A stretch of DNA of 64,000 bases from VRUE01 sp963697915. GTDB lineage: Bacteria; Actinomycetota; Thermoleophilia; Solirubrobacterales; 70-9. Each line of letters opens with the position of its first letter. The stretch's first letter is position 1. Below the pieces are notes generated by a model that ran no database searches, had not been told where the DNA came from, and saw nothing but the letters and a program-made list of their open reading frames with translations. The stretch lies in NCBI GenBank assembly GCA_963697915.1, contig OY969103.1:1798001-1862000 (forward strand). Reading direction: 5' to 3'. Of the stretch, positions 53,380 through 62,089 are shown one piece after another. The position numbers and the translations under genes were made by a program.

Positions 53380-54717
53380 TCAGGCTGAGCGCAGTACGTG
53401 GGCGACCTGGAAGCCCTCGCGCTGGAGGAGCGAGGCGGCCAGGCCGCTGCGTTTGCCGGCCTTGCAGACCGTCGCGATCCGCCGCTCGCGCGGCAGCTCG
53501 CCGAGCCGCTCGGGCAGCTCGCCGTAGGGGATGTTGAGAGCGCCCTCGACGTGGCCGGCGGCGAACTCGCTTCGCCGCCGCACGTCGAGGACGAGCGGCG
53601 GGTCGTCGCCGGTCAGCAGCGCCTCCAGCTCACCCGGGTCGATCGTCTCGATTCGCGCCACCGGGCGCTCCTCCGCCCGCCAGGCGCTCATCCCGCCGCC
53701 GAGGAAGCCGCGCACCCGCAGCCCGACCGCGGCCAGCAGCTCGGCCGCCGCCAGCTCGTTGCCGTCGGAGGCGGCGACGACGACCAGCTCGGCCTCGGGT
53801 GAGGTGACCTGGGCGACCTTGGTGGCGAAGCCGGTGTCGTAGGCGGAGGCGCTGATCGAGCCGGGGATGTGGGCCTCGTCGAACTGCTCGTTGGTGCGCG
53901 AGTCGACCGCCAGGGCGCCGGCGGCGATCGCCGCCTCGAAGCCGCGCGGGGTGAGCCGCGCCGGCGCGCCGATCGACTCGACCAGGGGGCCGCGGTTGAG
54001 GGCGACGATGTGCTCGACGTTGGGCGGCTTCTCGCCCAGGGTCGAGACCGCCTCCTCGACGAACGCCGCCTCGTCGAGGAGCGCCAGCGCCCGGTTGTGG
54101 CGGCGCTCGAACCCGATCGTCGAGGAGGTCCGCATGTCGAGGCCGGAGCCGCCGCAGAGCGAGCCGCCCAGGTGCCCCGGCCAGACCTCGACCTCGTCGG
54201 GCAGCGCCAGCAGCCGCTCGTGCAGGGAGCGGAAGATGTCGGCGGCGCCCTCGCGCGGCTCGATCGCCAGATCGGGGCGGGCGACGTCGCCGACGAAGAG
54301 CGAGTCGCCGCTGAGGACCGCGACCGGGTCGCCGCCACGCTCGCCGTCGCGCAGCAGGAAGGAGGTGTGCTCGGGCCGGTGGCCGGGCGTGTGGATCGCC
54401 TCGACCACGACCGCCTCGCCCAGCGCCAGCGTCCACCCGTCGCTCAGCGCCTGGTGCTCGTACTCGGCCCCGGCCAGCCCGTTGACGTGGATCGTCGCGC
54501 CGCTCGCCCGCGCCAACCGCCCGTGGCCGGAGACGTGGTCGGCGTGGTTGTGGGTCTCGAGCACGTGCTCGATCCGCACCCCGTGCAGGCGCGCCAGCTG
54601 CAGGTAGGGCTCGACGTCCCACTGCGGGTCGACCACCGCGGCGACCCCAGCGCCCGGATCGCCGACCAGGTAGGAGGCGCAGCCGAGATCCTCGTGGATG
54701 ATCTGCCTGAAGAGCAT
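53380..54717 (-). CDS. Persulfide dioxygenase-like MBL protein fused to two rhodanese domains
   Basis: A 445-residue cytosolic protein. The metallo-beta-lactamase domain (about 1-240) has THNHADHVSGHGR and the GDSLFVGDVARPDL segment of ETHE1-type persulfide dioxygenases. Two rhodanese-like domains follow. The first (about 255-345) lacks the active Cys (AASDGNE in the loop); the second (about 355-445) has it in TVCKAGKRSG. The protein would oxidise persulfide to sulfite and handle sulfane sulfur. ATG 54717 is clear. It is divergent from acsA across a palindromic spacer. Confidence 0.88.
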   Translation of the reverse strand: MLFRQIIHEDLGCASYLVGDPGAGVAAVVDPQWDVEPYLQLARLHGVRIEHVLETHNHADHVSGHGRLARASGATIHVNGLAGAEYEHQALSDGWTLALGEAVVVEAIHTPGHRPEHTSFLLRDGERGGDPVAVLSGDSLFVGDVARPDLAIEPREGAADIFRSLHERLLALPDEVEVWPGHLGGSLCGGSGLDMRTSSTIGFERRHNRALALLDEAAFVEEAVSTLGEKPPNVEHIVALNRGPLVESIGAPARLTPRGFEAAIAAGALAVDSRTNEQFDEAHIPGSISASAYDTGFATKVAQVTSPEAELVVVAASDGNELAAAELLAAVGLRVRGFLGGGMSAWRAEERPVARIETIDPGELEALLTGDDPPLVLDVRRRSEFAAGHVEGALNIPYGELPERLGELPRERRIATVCKAGKRSGLAASLLQREGFQVAHVLRSA

Positions 54718-54718
54718 T

Positions 54719-54746
54719 TGAGCGAACGGGTACCGTTCCTCGCTCA
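54719..54746. promoter_or_regulatory. Imperfect palindrome between persulfide dioxygenase and acsA genes
   Basis: AACGG (54725-54729) and CCGTT (54733-54737) surround GTA; TGAGCG (54719-54724) and CGCTCA (54741-54746) form outer arms with a three-base bulge. A likely operator serving both divergent genes. Confidence 0.5.
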
Positions 54747-54772
54747 GGGTAGCGGCCGAGGAAAGGGTGACC

Positions 54773-56758
54773 ATGGGGGTCGAGGAGGAGACGGCGCTGG
54801 AGCAACGGCTGACGGAGCTGCTCGAGGTCGAGCGCTTCGAGCCACCGGCGGAGTTCGCCGCGGAGGCGCTGCTCAGCGATCCCGCGGTATACGCGGAGGC
54901 GGCGGCCGACCCGCCGGCCTGGTGGCTGCGGCAGGCGACCGAGCTGCTCGAGTGGGCCGAGCCGCCGAGCCAGTCGCTCGACGACTCCAACCCGCCCTTC
55001 TACAAGTGGTTCGCCGACGGCCGCCTCAACGCCTCGGCCAACTGCCTCGACCGCCACGTCGCCGCCGGCAACGGCGAGCGCGTCGCCTACCACTGGCGCG
55101 GCGAGGAGGGGGAGGAGCGCGACGTCACCTACGCCGAGCTGCTCGCCGACACGCAGCGCTTCGCCAACGCGCTCAAGGGCCTTGGCATCGGCAAGGGCGA
55201 CGTGGTCGGGATCTACCTGCCGATGATCCCCGAGGTCGTCGTCGCGATGCTGGCCTGCGCCCGGATCGGCGCGATCCACAACGTCGTCTTCGGCGGCTTC
55301 AGCGCCGAGTCGGTGCGCGAGCGGATGGAGTTCTCCGAGGCCAAGGCCCTGGTCACCGTCGACGGCGCCCGCCGCAAGGGCAAGGTGGCGTCGATCAAGC
55401 AGCAGGTCGACGAGCAGATGCAGAGCCTCGCCACCCTGGAGACGATCGTCGTCGTCCGCCACACCGGCGCCGAGTGCCCGATGCGCGAGGGGCGCGATCG
55501 CTTCTACGACGAGTTGCTCGCCGCCGCCGCGCCCGAGTGCCCGCCCGAGCCGCTCGAGGCCGAGCACCCGCTCTTCATCCTCTACACCTCGGGCTCGACC
55601 GCGAAGCCGAAAGGGATCGTGCACACGACCGGCGGCTACCTGACCGGGGTCGCGGCGACCCATCGCTACGTCTTCGACGTCAAGCCCGAGTCCGACGTCT
55701 ACTGGTGCGCGGCCGACGTCGGCTGGGTCACCGGCCACTCCTACATCGTCTACGGCCCGCTCGCCAACGGCGTCACCAGCGTGATGTGGGAGGGCGCGCC
55801 CGACTACCCGCACAAGGGGATCTGGTGGGAGCTGGTCGAGCGCTACGGGGCGACGATCCTCTACACGGCGCCGACCGCGATCCGCACCTTCATCAAGTGG
55901 GGGGCGGAGCTGCCCGCCGAGCGCGACCTCTCCTCGCTGCGCCTGCTCGGCTCGGTCGGCGAGCCGATCAACCCCAAGGCCTGGCTCTGGTACCACGAGG
56001 TGATCGGCGGCGGCCGCTGCCCGGTCGTCGACACCTGGTGGCAGACGGAGACCGGCGCGATCATGATCACGCCGCTGCCGGGGATTACCGCGACCAAGCC
56101 CGGCTCGGCGACGACGCCGTTCCCGGGGATCGCCGCCGAGGTCGTCTCCGAGGGCGAGGGCGAGCCGGTTGAGAACGGCCAGGGGCTGCTGATCCTGACC
56201 CAGCCCTGGCCCTCGATGCTGCGCACCCTCTACAAGGAGGAGGACCGCTTCGTCGAGACCTACTTCGAGCGCTTCGGCAAGGAGACCTACCTGGTCGGCG
56301 ACGCCGCCCGCCGCGACGCCGACGGCTACTTCTGGGTGATCGGCCGGATCGACGACGTCGTCAACGTCTCCGGCCACCGGCTCTCGACCGCCGAGGTCGA
56401 GTCGGCGATCGTCGCCCACGAGAAAGTCGCCGAGGCGGCGGTGATCGGCCAGTCCGACGAGCACACCGGGCAGGCGATCTGCGCCTTCGTCACCCTGGCC
56501 GGGAGTATCGAGCCGAGCGAGGCGCTGGTCGAGGAGATCCGCGCCACGGTCGCCGAGCGGATCGGCAAATTCGCCCGCCCGAAACGGGTGGTCTGGGCCG
56601 ACGACCTGCCGAAGACGCGCTCGGGGAAGATCATGCGGCGGCTGCTGCGCGACATCGCCGAGGGCCGCGCCCTGGGCGACGTGACGACGCTGCGCGACCC
56701 CGACGTGATGGCCGAGCTCGAGGCCAAGGTCGCCGAGCGCCGCAACGCCGAAGACTGA
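54773..56758 (+). CDS. acsA: Acetyl-CoA synthetase
   Basis: A 661-residue AMP-forming acetyl-CoA synthetase, the full family length. A3 is YTSGSTAKPKGIVHT (about 276-290), A5 is DTWWQTETG (about 423-431), and the C-terminal core has the acetylatable Lys in KTRSGKIMRRLLRDI (about 626). The enzyme activates acetate and is usually switched off by Lys acetylation. ATG 54773 with GAGGAAAGG upstream is better than GTG 54767. Divergent from the sulfur-oxidation gene. Confidence 0.94.
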   Translation: MGVEEETALEQRLTELLEVERFEPPAEFAAEALLSDPAVYAEAAADPPAWWLRQATELLEWAEPPSQSLDDSNPPFYKWFADGRLNASANCLDRHVAAGNGERVAYHWRGEEGEERDVTYAELLADTQRFANALKGLGIGKGDVVGIYLPMIPEVVVAMLACARIGAIHNVVFGGFSAESVRERMEFSEAKALVTVDGARRKGKVASIKQQVDEQMQSLATLETIVVVRHTGAECPMREGRDRFYDELLAAAAPECPPEPLEAEHPLFILYTSGSTAKPKGIVHTTGGYLTGVAATHRYVFDVKPESDVYWCAADVGWVTGHSYIVYGPLANGVTSVMWEGAPDYPHKGIWWELVERYGATILYTAPTAIRTFIKWGAELPAERDLSSLRLLGSVGEPINPKAWLWYHEVIGGGRCPVVDTWWQTETGAIMITPLPGITATKPGSATTPFPGIAAEVVSEGEGEPVENGQGLLILTQPWPSMLRTLYKEEDRFVETYFERFGKETYLVGDAARRDADGYFWVIGRIDDVVNVSGHRLSTAEVESAIVAHEKVAEAAVIGQSDEHTGQAICAFVTLAGSIEPSEALVEEIRATVAERIGKFARPKRVVWADDLPKTRSGKIMRRLLRDIAEGRALGDVTTLRDPDVMAELEAKVAERRNAED

Positions 56759-56767
56759 GAGGGCACG

Positions 56768-57562
56768 TCAGCGCGGCGTTCGTTCCTCGACCATGCGCTC
56801 GACCGCGATCTCGAGCGCGGCGAGCTGCTCGCGCACACCGCGCAGCTCGCGCAACGCCGCCTGCTCGGCGCTGATCTGCTCGGTCGCGATCTCTTCCTCG
56901 ACCTCGGCGAGCTCGGGGCCGAGGAAGCGCTGGGCGAAGGCACCGGTGAGCAGGGCGACGAAGCCGATGCCGACGATCAGGATGCAGACCGAGACGACCT
57001 CGCCGCCGGTCGTCGTCGGGTAGATGTCGGAGCCGAGCGTGGTCATCGTCGTCACCGCCCAGTAGATCCCGTCCCAGGCGCCCAGCTGCTGGCCCTTCTC
57101 GAAGGCGACGAAGAGGGCGCCGCCGGCGACCACGGTCAGGACCGCGAGCAGCGCCGCGTAGTGCAGGCCGCGCAGCGAGAAGACCTCGCGCGAGAGCTGG
57201 GCGAGGCGGAGCAGGCGCAGGAGGCGGAGCAGGCGCAGGACGCGCAGTCCCTGCAGGCCGGGGGGCAGGACCGGCGGGGTGAGGACGACGATGATCAGGT
57301 CGAGCGGGTTGTGGCGCAGCCAGGTGCGCCGGTCGGGGACGACCGCGAGCATCACGACGAGCTCGATCGCGAAGGCGGCCCAGGTGACCCAGTTGAGGAT
57401 GTGGGCGACGCTCTCGAGCCAGCCGCCGCTATGCGACTCGGTGATCGCGACCATCGGCAGGGTCAGCGCCGCCGCGATCAGCAGCGGCGTGTTGAGCCGC
57501 TCCGCGATCCGCGTGCTGCGCGCGTCCATCCCCGGCTTGAATTGCGTCGCTTGCTCGCCCAT
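56768..57562 (-). CDS. Voltage-gated K+-channel-like protein with altered selectivity filter
   Basis: A 264-residue six-helix channel-type protein. S4 carries an Arg every third residue (RVLRLLRLLRLLRLAQL, about 107-123), so a voltage sensor is plausible. The pore helix WDGIYWAVTTMTT leads to LGSDIYPTT in place of the canonical TVGYGD filter; one residue is missing and Tyr is lost, so K+ selectivity is doubtful. A C-terminal coiled coil (about 215-258) would hold the tetramer. ATG start; convergent with acsA. Confidence 0.82.
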   Translation of the reverse strand: MGEQATQFKPGMDARSTRIAERLNTPLLIAAALTLPMVAITESHSGGWLESVAHILNWVTWAAFAIELVVMLAVVPDRRTWLRHNPLDLIIVVLTPPVLPPGLQGLRVLRLLRLLRLLRLAQLSREVFSLRGLHYAALLAVLTVVAGGALFVAFEKGQQLGAWDGIYWAVTTMTTLGSDIYPTTTGGEVVSVCILIVGIGFVALLTGAFAQRFLGPELAEVEEEIATEQISAEQAALRELRGVREQLAALEIAVERMVEERTPR

Positions 57563-57611
57563 CCGAGCCTAGTTCGACACGGGGGCCGGGTCGCCTACCC
57601 ACGCCCGATCG

Positions 57612-57669
57612 TTCCGGTGCGCCTTCCGGTGCGCCTTTCCCGTCCCAGAAACGGGAAAGGCGCACGGAA
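57612..57669. repeat. Palindromic intergenic repeat family, copy 2, with tandem 12-mer
   Basis: Bases 57624-57643 and 57651-57669 form a stem closely matching the palindrome at 48072-48118; one arm lacks one base. TTCCGGTGCGCC is directly repeated at 57612-57623 and 57624-57635. Relative to copy 1, a T-A stem pair is changed to C-G on both sides. It lies in a divergent promoter region. Confidence 0.7.
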
Positions 57670-57705
57670 GGACTGGGAGGGGCGCGCCCGAAGATAGTTT
57701 GCTAG

Positions 57706-57728
57706 TCTAATTATCAAGGCTAATTAGA
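57706..57728. promoter_or_regulatory. MarR-type operator at the start of its own gene
   Basis: TCTAATTA (57706-57713), seven bases, TAATTAGA (57721-57728): a perfect eight-base inverted repeat ending on the first base of the MarR ATG. The AT-rich arms contrast with the GC-rich flanks. Autoregulation is inferred. Confidence 0.65.
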
Positions 57729-58219
57729 TGACGGAAGCGATGGAAGAGACGAGAGGCGACGAGGCGACGCTGACCGACTCGGCGGCGCGGCTGCGGATGG
57801 CGATCGTGCGCACGGGGCGGCGGCTGCGTCAGGAGGCGGCAGGGGCCTCCGGGCAGCTGACGCCGACCGCGGCGGCGGCGCTGGCGACGGTCGAGCGGCA
57901 CGGGCCGCTGACCCCCAGCGAGCTGGCCGAGATCGAGCGCGTCAAGCGGCCGACCGCGACCCGCACCCTGCGCCTGCTCGGCGAGGCGGGCCTGGTCGAG
58001 CGCACGCCCGACCCGACCGACGGCCGCAGCGCCCTGGTCAGCGTCACCGCCGCCGGCCGGGAGCGGCTGCGCCGGCTGCGCGGCCGCAAGAACGCCTACC
58101 TGGCGCGGCGCATGCGCGACCTGCCCGAGGAGGACGTCGAGGCCCTGGCCCGGGCGGCGGCGATCCTCGAGGGGATGCTCGAGGAGTCGCGCCCGCCACG
58201 GCGCGGGGAGCAGCGGTGA
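57728..58219 (+). CDS. MarR-family transcriptional regulator
   Basis: A 163-residue winged-helix repressor. The DNA-binding core (about 45-105) reads LTPTAAAALATVERHGPLTPSELAEIE, then RPTATRTLRLLGEAGLVER and the wing DPTDGRSALVSVT. Its start lies in a perfect inverted repeat and its stop overlaps the MFS gene (GTGA). This is the classic arrangement of a drug-responsive repressor with its exporter; the inducer is unknown. Confidence 0.9.
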   Translation: MTEAMEETRGDEATLTDSAARLRMAIVRTGRRLRQEAAGASGQLTPTAAAALATVERHGPLTPSELAEIERVKRPTATRTLRLLGEAGLVERTPDPTDGRSALVSVTAAGRERLRRLRGRKNAYLARRMRDLPEEDVEALARAAAILEGMLEESRPPRRGEQR

Positions 58220-59445
58220 GCGCCGCCCTGCGGCGCAGCGTCGACTCGCTCTCGGTCCCCAACTACCGCCGCTACTTCAGCGGCCAGATCATCTCGCTGT
58301 CGGGCAACTGGATGCAGATGGTCGCCGAGATCTGGCTGGTCCTCTCGCTGACCGGCAGCGGCTTCCTGGTGGGGATGACGACGGCGCTGCAGTTCCTGCC
58401 GATCCTCCTCTTCGGCGCCTGGGGCGGCCTGCTCGCCGACCGCTTCCCGAAGCGCGGCCTGCTGATGGTGACCCAGGCGCTGATGGTGCTGCCGGCGCTC
58501 GCCCTCTTCGCAGTCACGGTCAGCGGTGCGGTCGAGGTCTGGATGGTCCTCGCCCTGGTCTTCGTGCGCGGCGCGATCAACGCCGTCGACAACCCGACCC
58601 GGCAGAGCTTCGCGATCGAGATGGTCGGCCCGGACCGGGTCGTCAACGCGGTCAGCCTCAACAGCGTCCTCATCCACTCGGCCCGCCTGGTCGGCCCGGC
58701 GCTGGCCGGGATCCTGATCGCCACCGCCGGGGTCGCGCCCTGCTTCGCGATCAACGCGCTCTCCTTCATCGGCATGATCGTCGCCCTCTGGCTGATCGAG
58801 CCGGCGCAGCTGAAGGCGCCGCCCGTCGCGCCGCGCGAGCGGGGCGCGATCCGTGCCGCTCTGCGCTACGTGCGGCGCACGCCGGAGCTCGCCGTGCCGC
58901 TGGGGCTGATGGCGCTGGTCGGCACCTTCGGCCTCAACTTCCAGGTGATCCTGCCGCTGCTGGCGCGCTTCAGCTTCGAAGGCGGCGCCTCCGCCTACGC
59001 GACCCTGGTCGCGGCGATGGGGGCCGGGTCGGTGATCGGCGCCCTCGCCACCGGCGCCCACGGGCGGACCGACGCTCGCCTGATCACCGGCGCCGCCCTC
59101 GCCTTCGGGTTGCTGGCGCTGCTCGCGGCGCTGATGCCGAGCCTGGCGCTCGAGGTCCCGGTCGTCGCCCTGATGGGCGCCGCCGCGGTCACCTTCGCGG
59201 CGGCGATCAACTCCTCGCTGCAGCTCTCGGTCGAGCCCGAGATGCGGGGCCGGGTGATGGCCCTCTACTCGGTCGTCTTCCTCGGCTCGACCCCGATCGG
59301 CGGGCCGCTCGCCGGCTGGTTGGCCGAGGCCTACGACCCGCGCGCGGCGCTGCTGCTGGCGGCCAGCGCCGGCATCCTCGCCGCCTGGATCGCCCGCGCG
59401 AACCTGGATCGCCCGCGCGAGCCTTCGCCTATCGTGACCCCATGA
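58216..59445 (+). CDS. Major facilitator superfamily exporter (EntS-like)
   Basis: A 409-residue transporter with twelve predicted helices. The MFS loop 2-3 motif is present as GGLLADRFPKRGLL, and NPTRQSFAIEMVGPDRVVNAVSLNS matches the EntS/MFS_3 branch of siderophore and drug exporters. It is translationally coupled to the upstream MarR repressor and to the DUF6328 gene downstream (ATGA). Substrate is unknown. Confidence 0.9.
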   Translation: MSAALRRSVDSLSVPNYRRYFSGQIISLSGNWMQMVAEIWLVLSLTGSGFLVGMTTALQFLPILLFGAWGGLLADRFPKRGLLMVTQALMVLPALALFAVTVSGAVEVWMVLALVFVRGAINAVDNPTRQSFAIEMVGPDRVVNAVSLNSVLIHSARLVGPALAGILIATAGVAPCFAINALSFIGMIVALWLIEPAQLKAPPVAPRERGAIRAALRYVRRTPELAVPLGLMALVGTFGLNFQVILPLLARFSFEGGASAYATLVAAMGAGSVIGALATGAHGRTDARLITGAALAFGLLALLAALMPSLALEVPVVALMGAAAVTFAAAINSSLQLSVEPEMRGRVMALYSVVFLGSTPIGGPLAGWLAEAYDPRAALLLAASAGILAAWIARANLDRPREPSPIVTP

Positions 59446-59939
59446 CGCAGCACCCCTCCGGCCGGGAGGAGAGTGAGAGCCAGCGCCTCGACCGCAACCT
59501 CGGCGAGCTGCTGCAGGAGCTGCGGGTGGCCCTGCCCGGGGTGCAGGTGCTCTTCGCCTTCCTGCTCGCGGTCCCGTTTCAGCAGAACTTCTCGGAAATC
59601 ACCGGCTTTCAGGAGAAGACCTACTTCGTGACGCTGCTCTGCACGGCGATCTCCGCCGCCCTCCTGATCTCGCCGACCGCCTACCACCGGCTCAACTTCC
59701 GCCGCCAGCGCAAGGACGAGTTGGTGGTGATCTCCAACCGCCTGGCGATCGCCGGGCTCGCCTTCCTGGCCCTGGCGATGACCGGCGCGATCGTGCTGAT
59801 CACCGACGTCCTCTTCGGCACCACCGCGACCGTCATCTTCGGCGTCGCCGCGCTGGCGATGTTCGTCGCGCTCTGGGCTCTGCTGCCCCTGCGGCGCAGC
59901 GTCAGGGTGCCGGTCGAGGGCCCGGGCAGCTCAACATAG
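59442..59939 (+). CDS. DUF6328-family membrane protein
   Basis: A 165-residue protein with four hydrophobic helices (about 35-50, 63-80, 98-122 and 127-147). The N-terminal part LGELLQELRVALPGVQVLFAFLLAVPFQ and SPTAYHRLNFRR are characteristic of the DUF6328 family, common in actinobacteria. Function unknown. It ends the MarR-MFS operon and its last nine bases overlap the convergent HD gene. Confidence 0.82.
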   Translation: MTQHPSGREESESQRLDRNLGELLQELRVALPGVQVLFAFLLAVPFQQNFSEITGFQEKTYFVTLLCTAISAALLISPTAYHRLNFRRQRKDELVVISNRLAIAGLAFLALAMTGAIVLITDVLFGTTATVIFGVAALAMFVALWALLPLRRSVRVPVEGPGSST

Positions 59940-60548
59940 GTAGGCGCGGTCGTTCTGCGCCCGCTGTCCCCAGAGGCCGACCATCTCGTCGGCGAAGCGG
60001 TCGACCAGGGGCAGCCCGTCGTCCTCTTCGAAGAGCATTTCCAGGTCGAACTCCCAGACGAGGATCTTGAGGTCGAGCGGGATCGGCAGGCGCTCGTCGA
60101 CGTTCTCGCCCTCGCTGGCGTAGGCGTCGCGCAGGGTAGCGACGTTGGCGGTCTTGTCGGCGGCGAAGATCGCCCGCGCCGGCGACCCGGCCCCCGCGAC
60201 ACGGATGCGATGCTCTTCCTTGCGTTCCTCGTAGGACTCGATCGTCGTGTCTTCGGTCAGCGTCGCAACGAGGGCGGCGACCTGCTCGCCAAAGCGACCG
60301 CGCAGCGCGTCCGGCTCGACCTCGGCGTGCTCGACGACGTCGTGCAGGAGGCCGGCGGCGATGACCTCGGGCGGGTAATCCTGGTCGAGCAGGCGCTCGG
60401 CGACGGCGACCGGGTGGTCGATGAAGACGACCTCGCCGCTGCCGGTCTCACGCACCTGGTCGGCATGGACGCGGCGCGCTACCGAGAGCGCTCCCCTGAT
60501 GAGTGCCGAACGCTCGACCGCTGCCTCGATCCGAATGGAGGAAGGCAT
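59931..60548 (-). CDS. HD-domain hydrolase (SpoT/MESH1-like)
   Basis: A 205-residue metal-dependent phosphohydrolase of the HD_4 type. Visible ligands are the His in ARRVHADQV, HP in FIDHPVAVAERLL, the HD pair in GLLHDVVEH (about 73-81) and Asp in AADKTANVATL. The layout is that of small ppGpp or NADPH hydrolases. I start at ATG 60548; an upstream TTG would add 14 residues from the AT-rich spacer. It may be a stand-alone alarmone hydrolase, but this needs testing. Confidence 0.8.
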   Translation of the reverse strand: MPSSIRIEAAVERSALIRGALSVARRVHADQVRETGSGEVVFIDHPVAVAERLLDQDYPPEVIAAGLLHDVVEHAEVEPDALRGRFGEQVAALVATLTEDTTIESYEERKEEHRIRVAGAGSPARAIFAADKTANVATLRDAYASEGENVDERLPIPLDLKILVWEFDLEMLFEEDDGLPLVDRFADEMVGLWGQRAQNDRAYLC

Positions 60549-60618
60549 CCAAGCTTTAGAGTACCGAACTGGACGGAAAAAGTATCCCAAACGTACCGAT
60601 AAGGGACGAACGTATTGC

Positions 60619-61503
60619 TCAGGCGTACTTGGCGGGTTCCGGAGCCCTCGCCAGGGGCCCCAGCTCGGCCCCCTCGACCGCCAGCTCGATCGTCTCGGCG
60701 CTGCCGCCGCCCTCCACCCAGCGCCGCCGCGCCTCTTCGCCGAGGCGGTCGAGCTGCTCGTCGGAGTGGAGGGGATCGTGGTGGAAGAGGACGGTGCGGC
60801 CGACTCCCGTGCGGCGGGCGAAGGCGAGCGCGTGGCTCAGCGAGGAGTGCCCCCAGCCGGCGTGCTCGGGGTACTCGTCGTCGGCGTACTGGCCGTCGTG
60901 GATCAGCAGGTTGGCGCCGCGGGCGAGCTCGAAGCCGGAGATCCAATCCTCCTCGAGCGACTCGATGTCGGCGCCCAGCGCCGGCTCGTGGTCGGGGATG
61001 TAGGCGAGCGACTCGTCGCCGTCGTCGATCCGGTAGCCGAGGGTCGGGCCGCGGTGGGCGACCGAGGCGGCGCGGATCCGCGCCGGGCCGATCTGCCACT
61101 CGGTCTCCGGGGTGTGGCGGAAGGAGACGTCGCAGGGCAGCTCTTTGACCTCGACCGGCGAGAGCGGCGCCGAGATGTAGCGGGCGATGCGGTCGCGCAG
61201 CGAGGCCTCCGGCGAGGTCGGCCCCCAGATCACGATCTCGGTCTGGGGCCGGAAGGCGGGAGCGAAGAAGACCAGGCCCTGGATGTGGTCGAGGTGGAGG
61301 TGGGTGAGCAGGATGTGGAGGCGTGGGTGCTGCTCGGCGGAGAGCGAGAGGCCGAGGCTGCGGATGCCGGTGCCGGCGTCGAGCGCCAGCAGCGAGCCGT
61401 CGGAGAGGGTGACGCCGACGCAGGAGGTGTTGCCGCCGTAGCGGATCGTCTCTGGGCCAGGTGACGGGATCGAGCCCCGCGTGCCCCAGAGCTTGACCCG
61501 CAC
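60619..61503 (-). CDS. MBL-fold hydrolase (RNase Z/PhnP-like)
   Basis: A 294-residue metallo-beta-lactamase-fold enzyme. It starts with VKLWGTRGSIPSPGPETIRYGGNTSCV, typical of the RNase Z/PhnP-like branch, then has LLTHLHLDHIQGL for the HxHxDH ligands, YIPDHEP, IHDGQY and a distal His in FHHDPLHSD. It probably cleaves a phosphodiester; the substrate is unknown. It is three bases downstream of the PAS protein gene, so the two are co-expressed. Confidence 0.86.
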   Translation of the reverse strand: MRVKLWGTRGSIPSPGPETIRYGGNTSCVGVTLSDGSLLALDAGTGIRSLGLSLSAEQHPRLHILLTHLHLDHIQGLVFFAPAFRPQTEIVIWGPTSPEASLRDRIARYISAPLSPVEVKELPCDVSFRHTPETEWQIGPARIRAASVAHRGPTLGYRIDDGDESLAYIPDHEPALGADIESLEEDWISGFELARGANLLIHDGQYADDEYPEHAGWGHSSLSHALAFARRTGVGRTVLFHHDPLHSDEQLDRLGEEARRRWVEGGGSAETIELAVEGAELGPLARAPEPAKYA

Positions 61504-61506
61504 GGC

Positions 61507-61920
61507 CTAGTTCCCGTGCCCGTTGGCCGACGCCGGCCAGAAGACGGCGATCGCGCCGCGCGAGCCGTGCGCCGTCTGGATCGGGAAGGCGGAGACCTCG
61601 ACCCGGTGGTGGGTGCCGTCGGCGGAGCGGATCTCGAAGGCGGCGTGGGCGGGGCGATCGTCGCGGACGGCGGTCACCAGCGGCAGCTCGTCATAAGGGA
61701 TCGGCTCGCCGTCCTCGTCGAAGGGGCCGAAGAGCGAGCCCCACTCCTCGGGGCCGACCGTGCCCAGTTCCTCGAAGCGCTTGCCGAGCAGCAGCCCGGC
61801 GGCTTCGTTGTAGAAGACCAGCAGCCCACCCTCGTCGACCAGGAAGGCCGGAGTCGAGAGGGCCGACATCAGGTTGCGAGCGAGAATCAGCTCAAGCGGC
61901 TTCTGGGACGCAGTTGGCAC
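61507..61920 (-). CDS. Stand-alone PAS-domain protein
   Basis: A 137-residue protein consisting of one PAS sensor domain (about 15-130): STPAFLVDEGGLLVFYNEAAGLLLGKRFEELG, then the PYDELPLVTAVRDDRPAHAAFEI loop and HHRVEVSAFPI with the closing strand. There is no output domain; it may bind a ligand and act on the MBL protein encoded three bases downstream. GTG start. A CRP-like site lies 38 bases upstream. Confidence 0.82.
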   Translation of the reverse strand: MPTASQKPLELILARNLMSALSTPAFLVDEGGLLVFYNEAAGLLLGKRFEELGTVGPEEWGSLFGPFDEDGEPIPYDELPLVTAVRDDRPAHAAFEIRSADGTHHRVEVSAFPIQTAHGSRGAIAVFWPASANGHGN

Positions 61921-61958
61921 GTGATTGTCTAGCCTCGGTTGTCGTCGGTAGGGGATGC

Positions 61959-61974
61959 TGTGACTTTCGTCACT
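61959..61974. promoter_or_regulatory. CRP/FNR-like palindrome between PAS and coiled-coil genes
   Basis: TGTGA (61959-61963), six bases, TCAC plus T (61970-61974) matches the CRP consensus except for the last base. It lies in a divergent promoter spacer, which is AT-rich nearby. Confidence 0.5.
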
Positions 61975-62089
61975 TAGACAATTTACAGCGCTGCGATCGC
62001 GTCTGACGCGGAATCGACTCGAAGTTGGCGCAGAAGATTTTAATTCCGCGGGCCACGTGTCGCATCTTTTTGTCTACGGTGGAGATACC

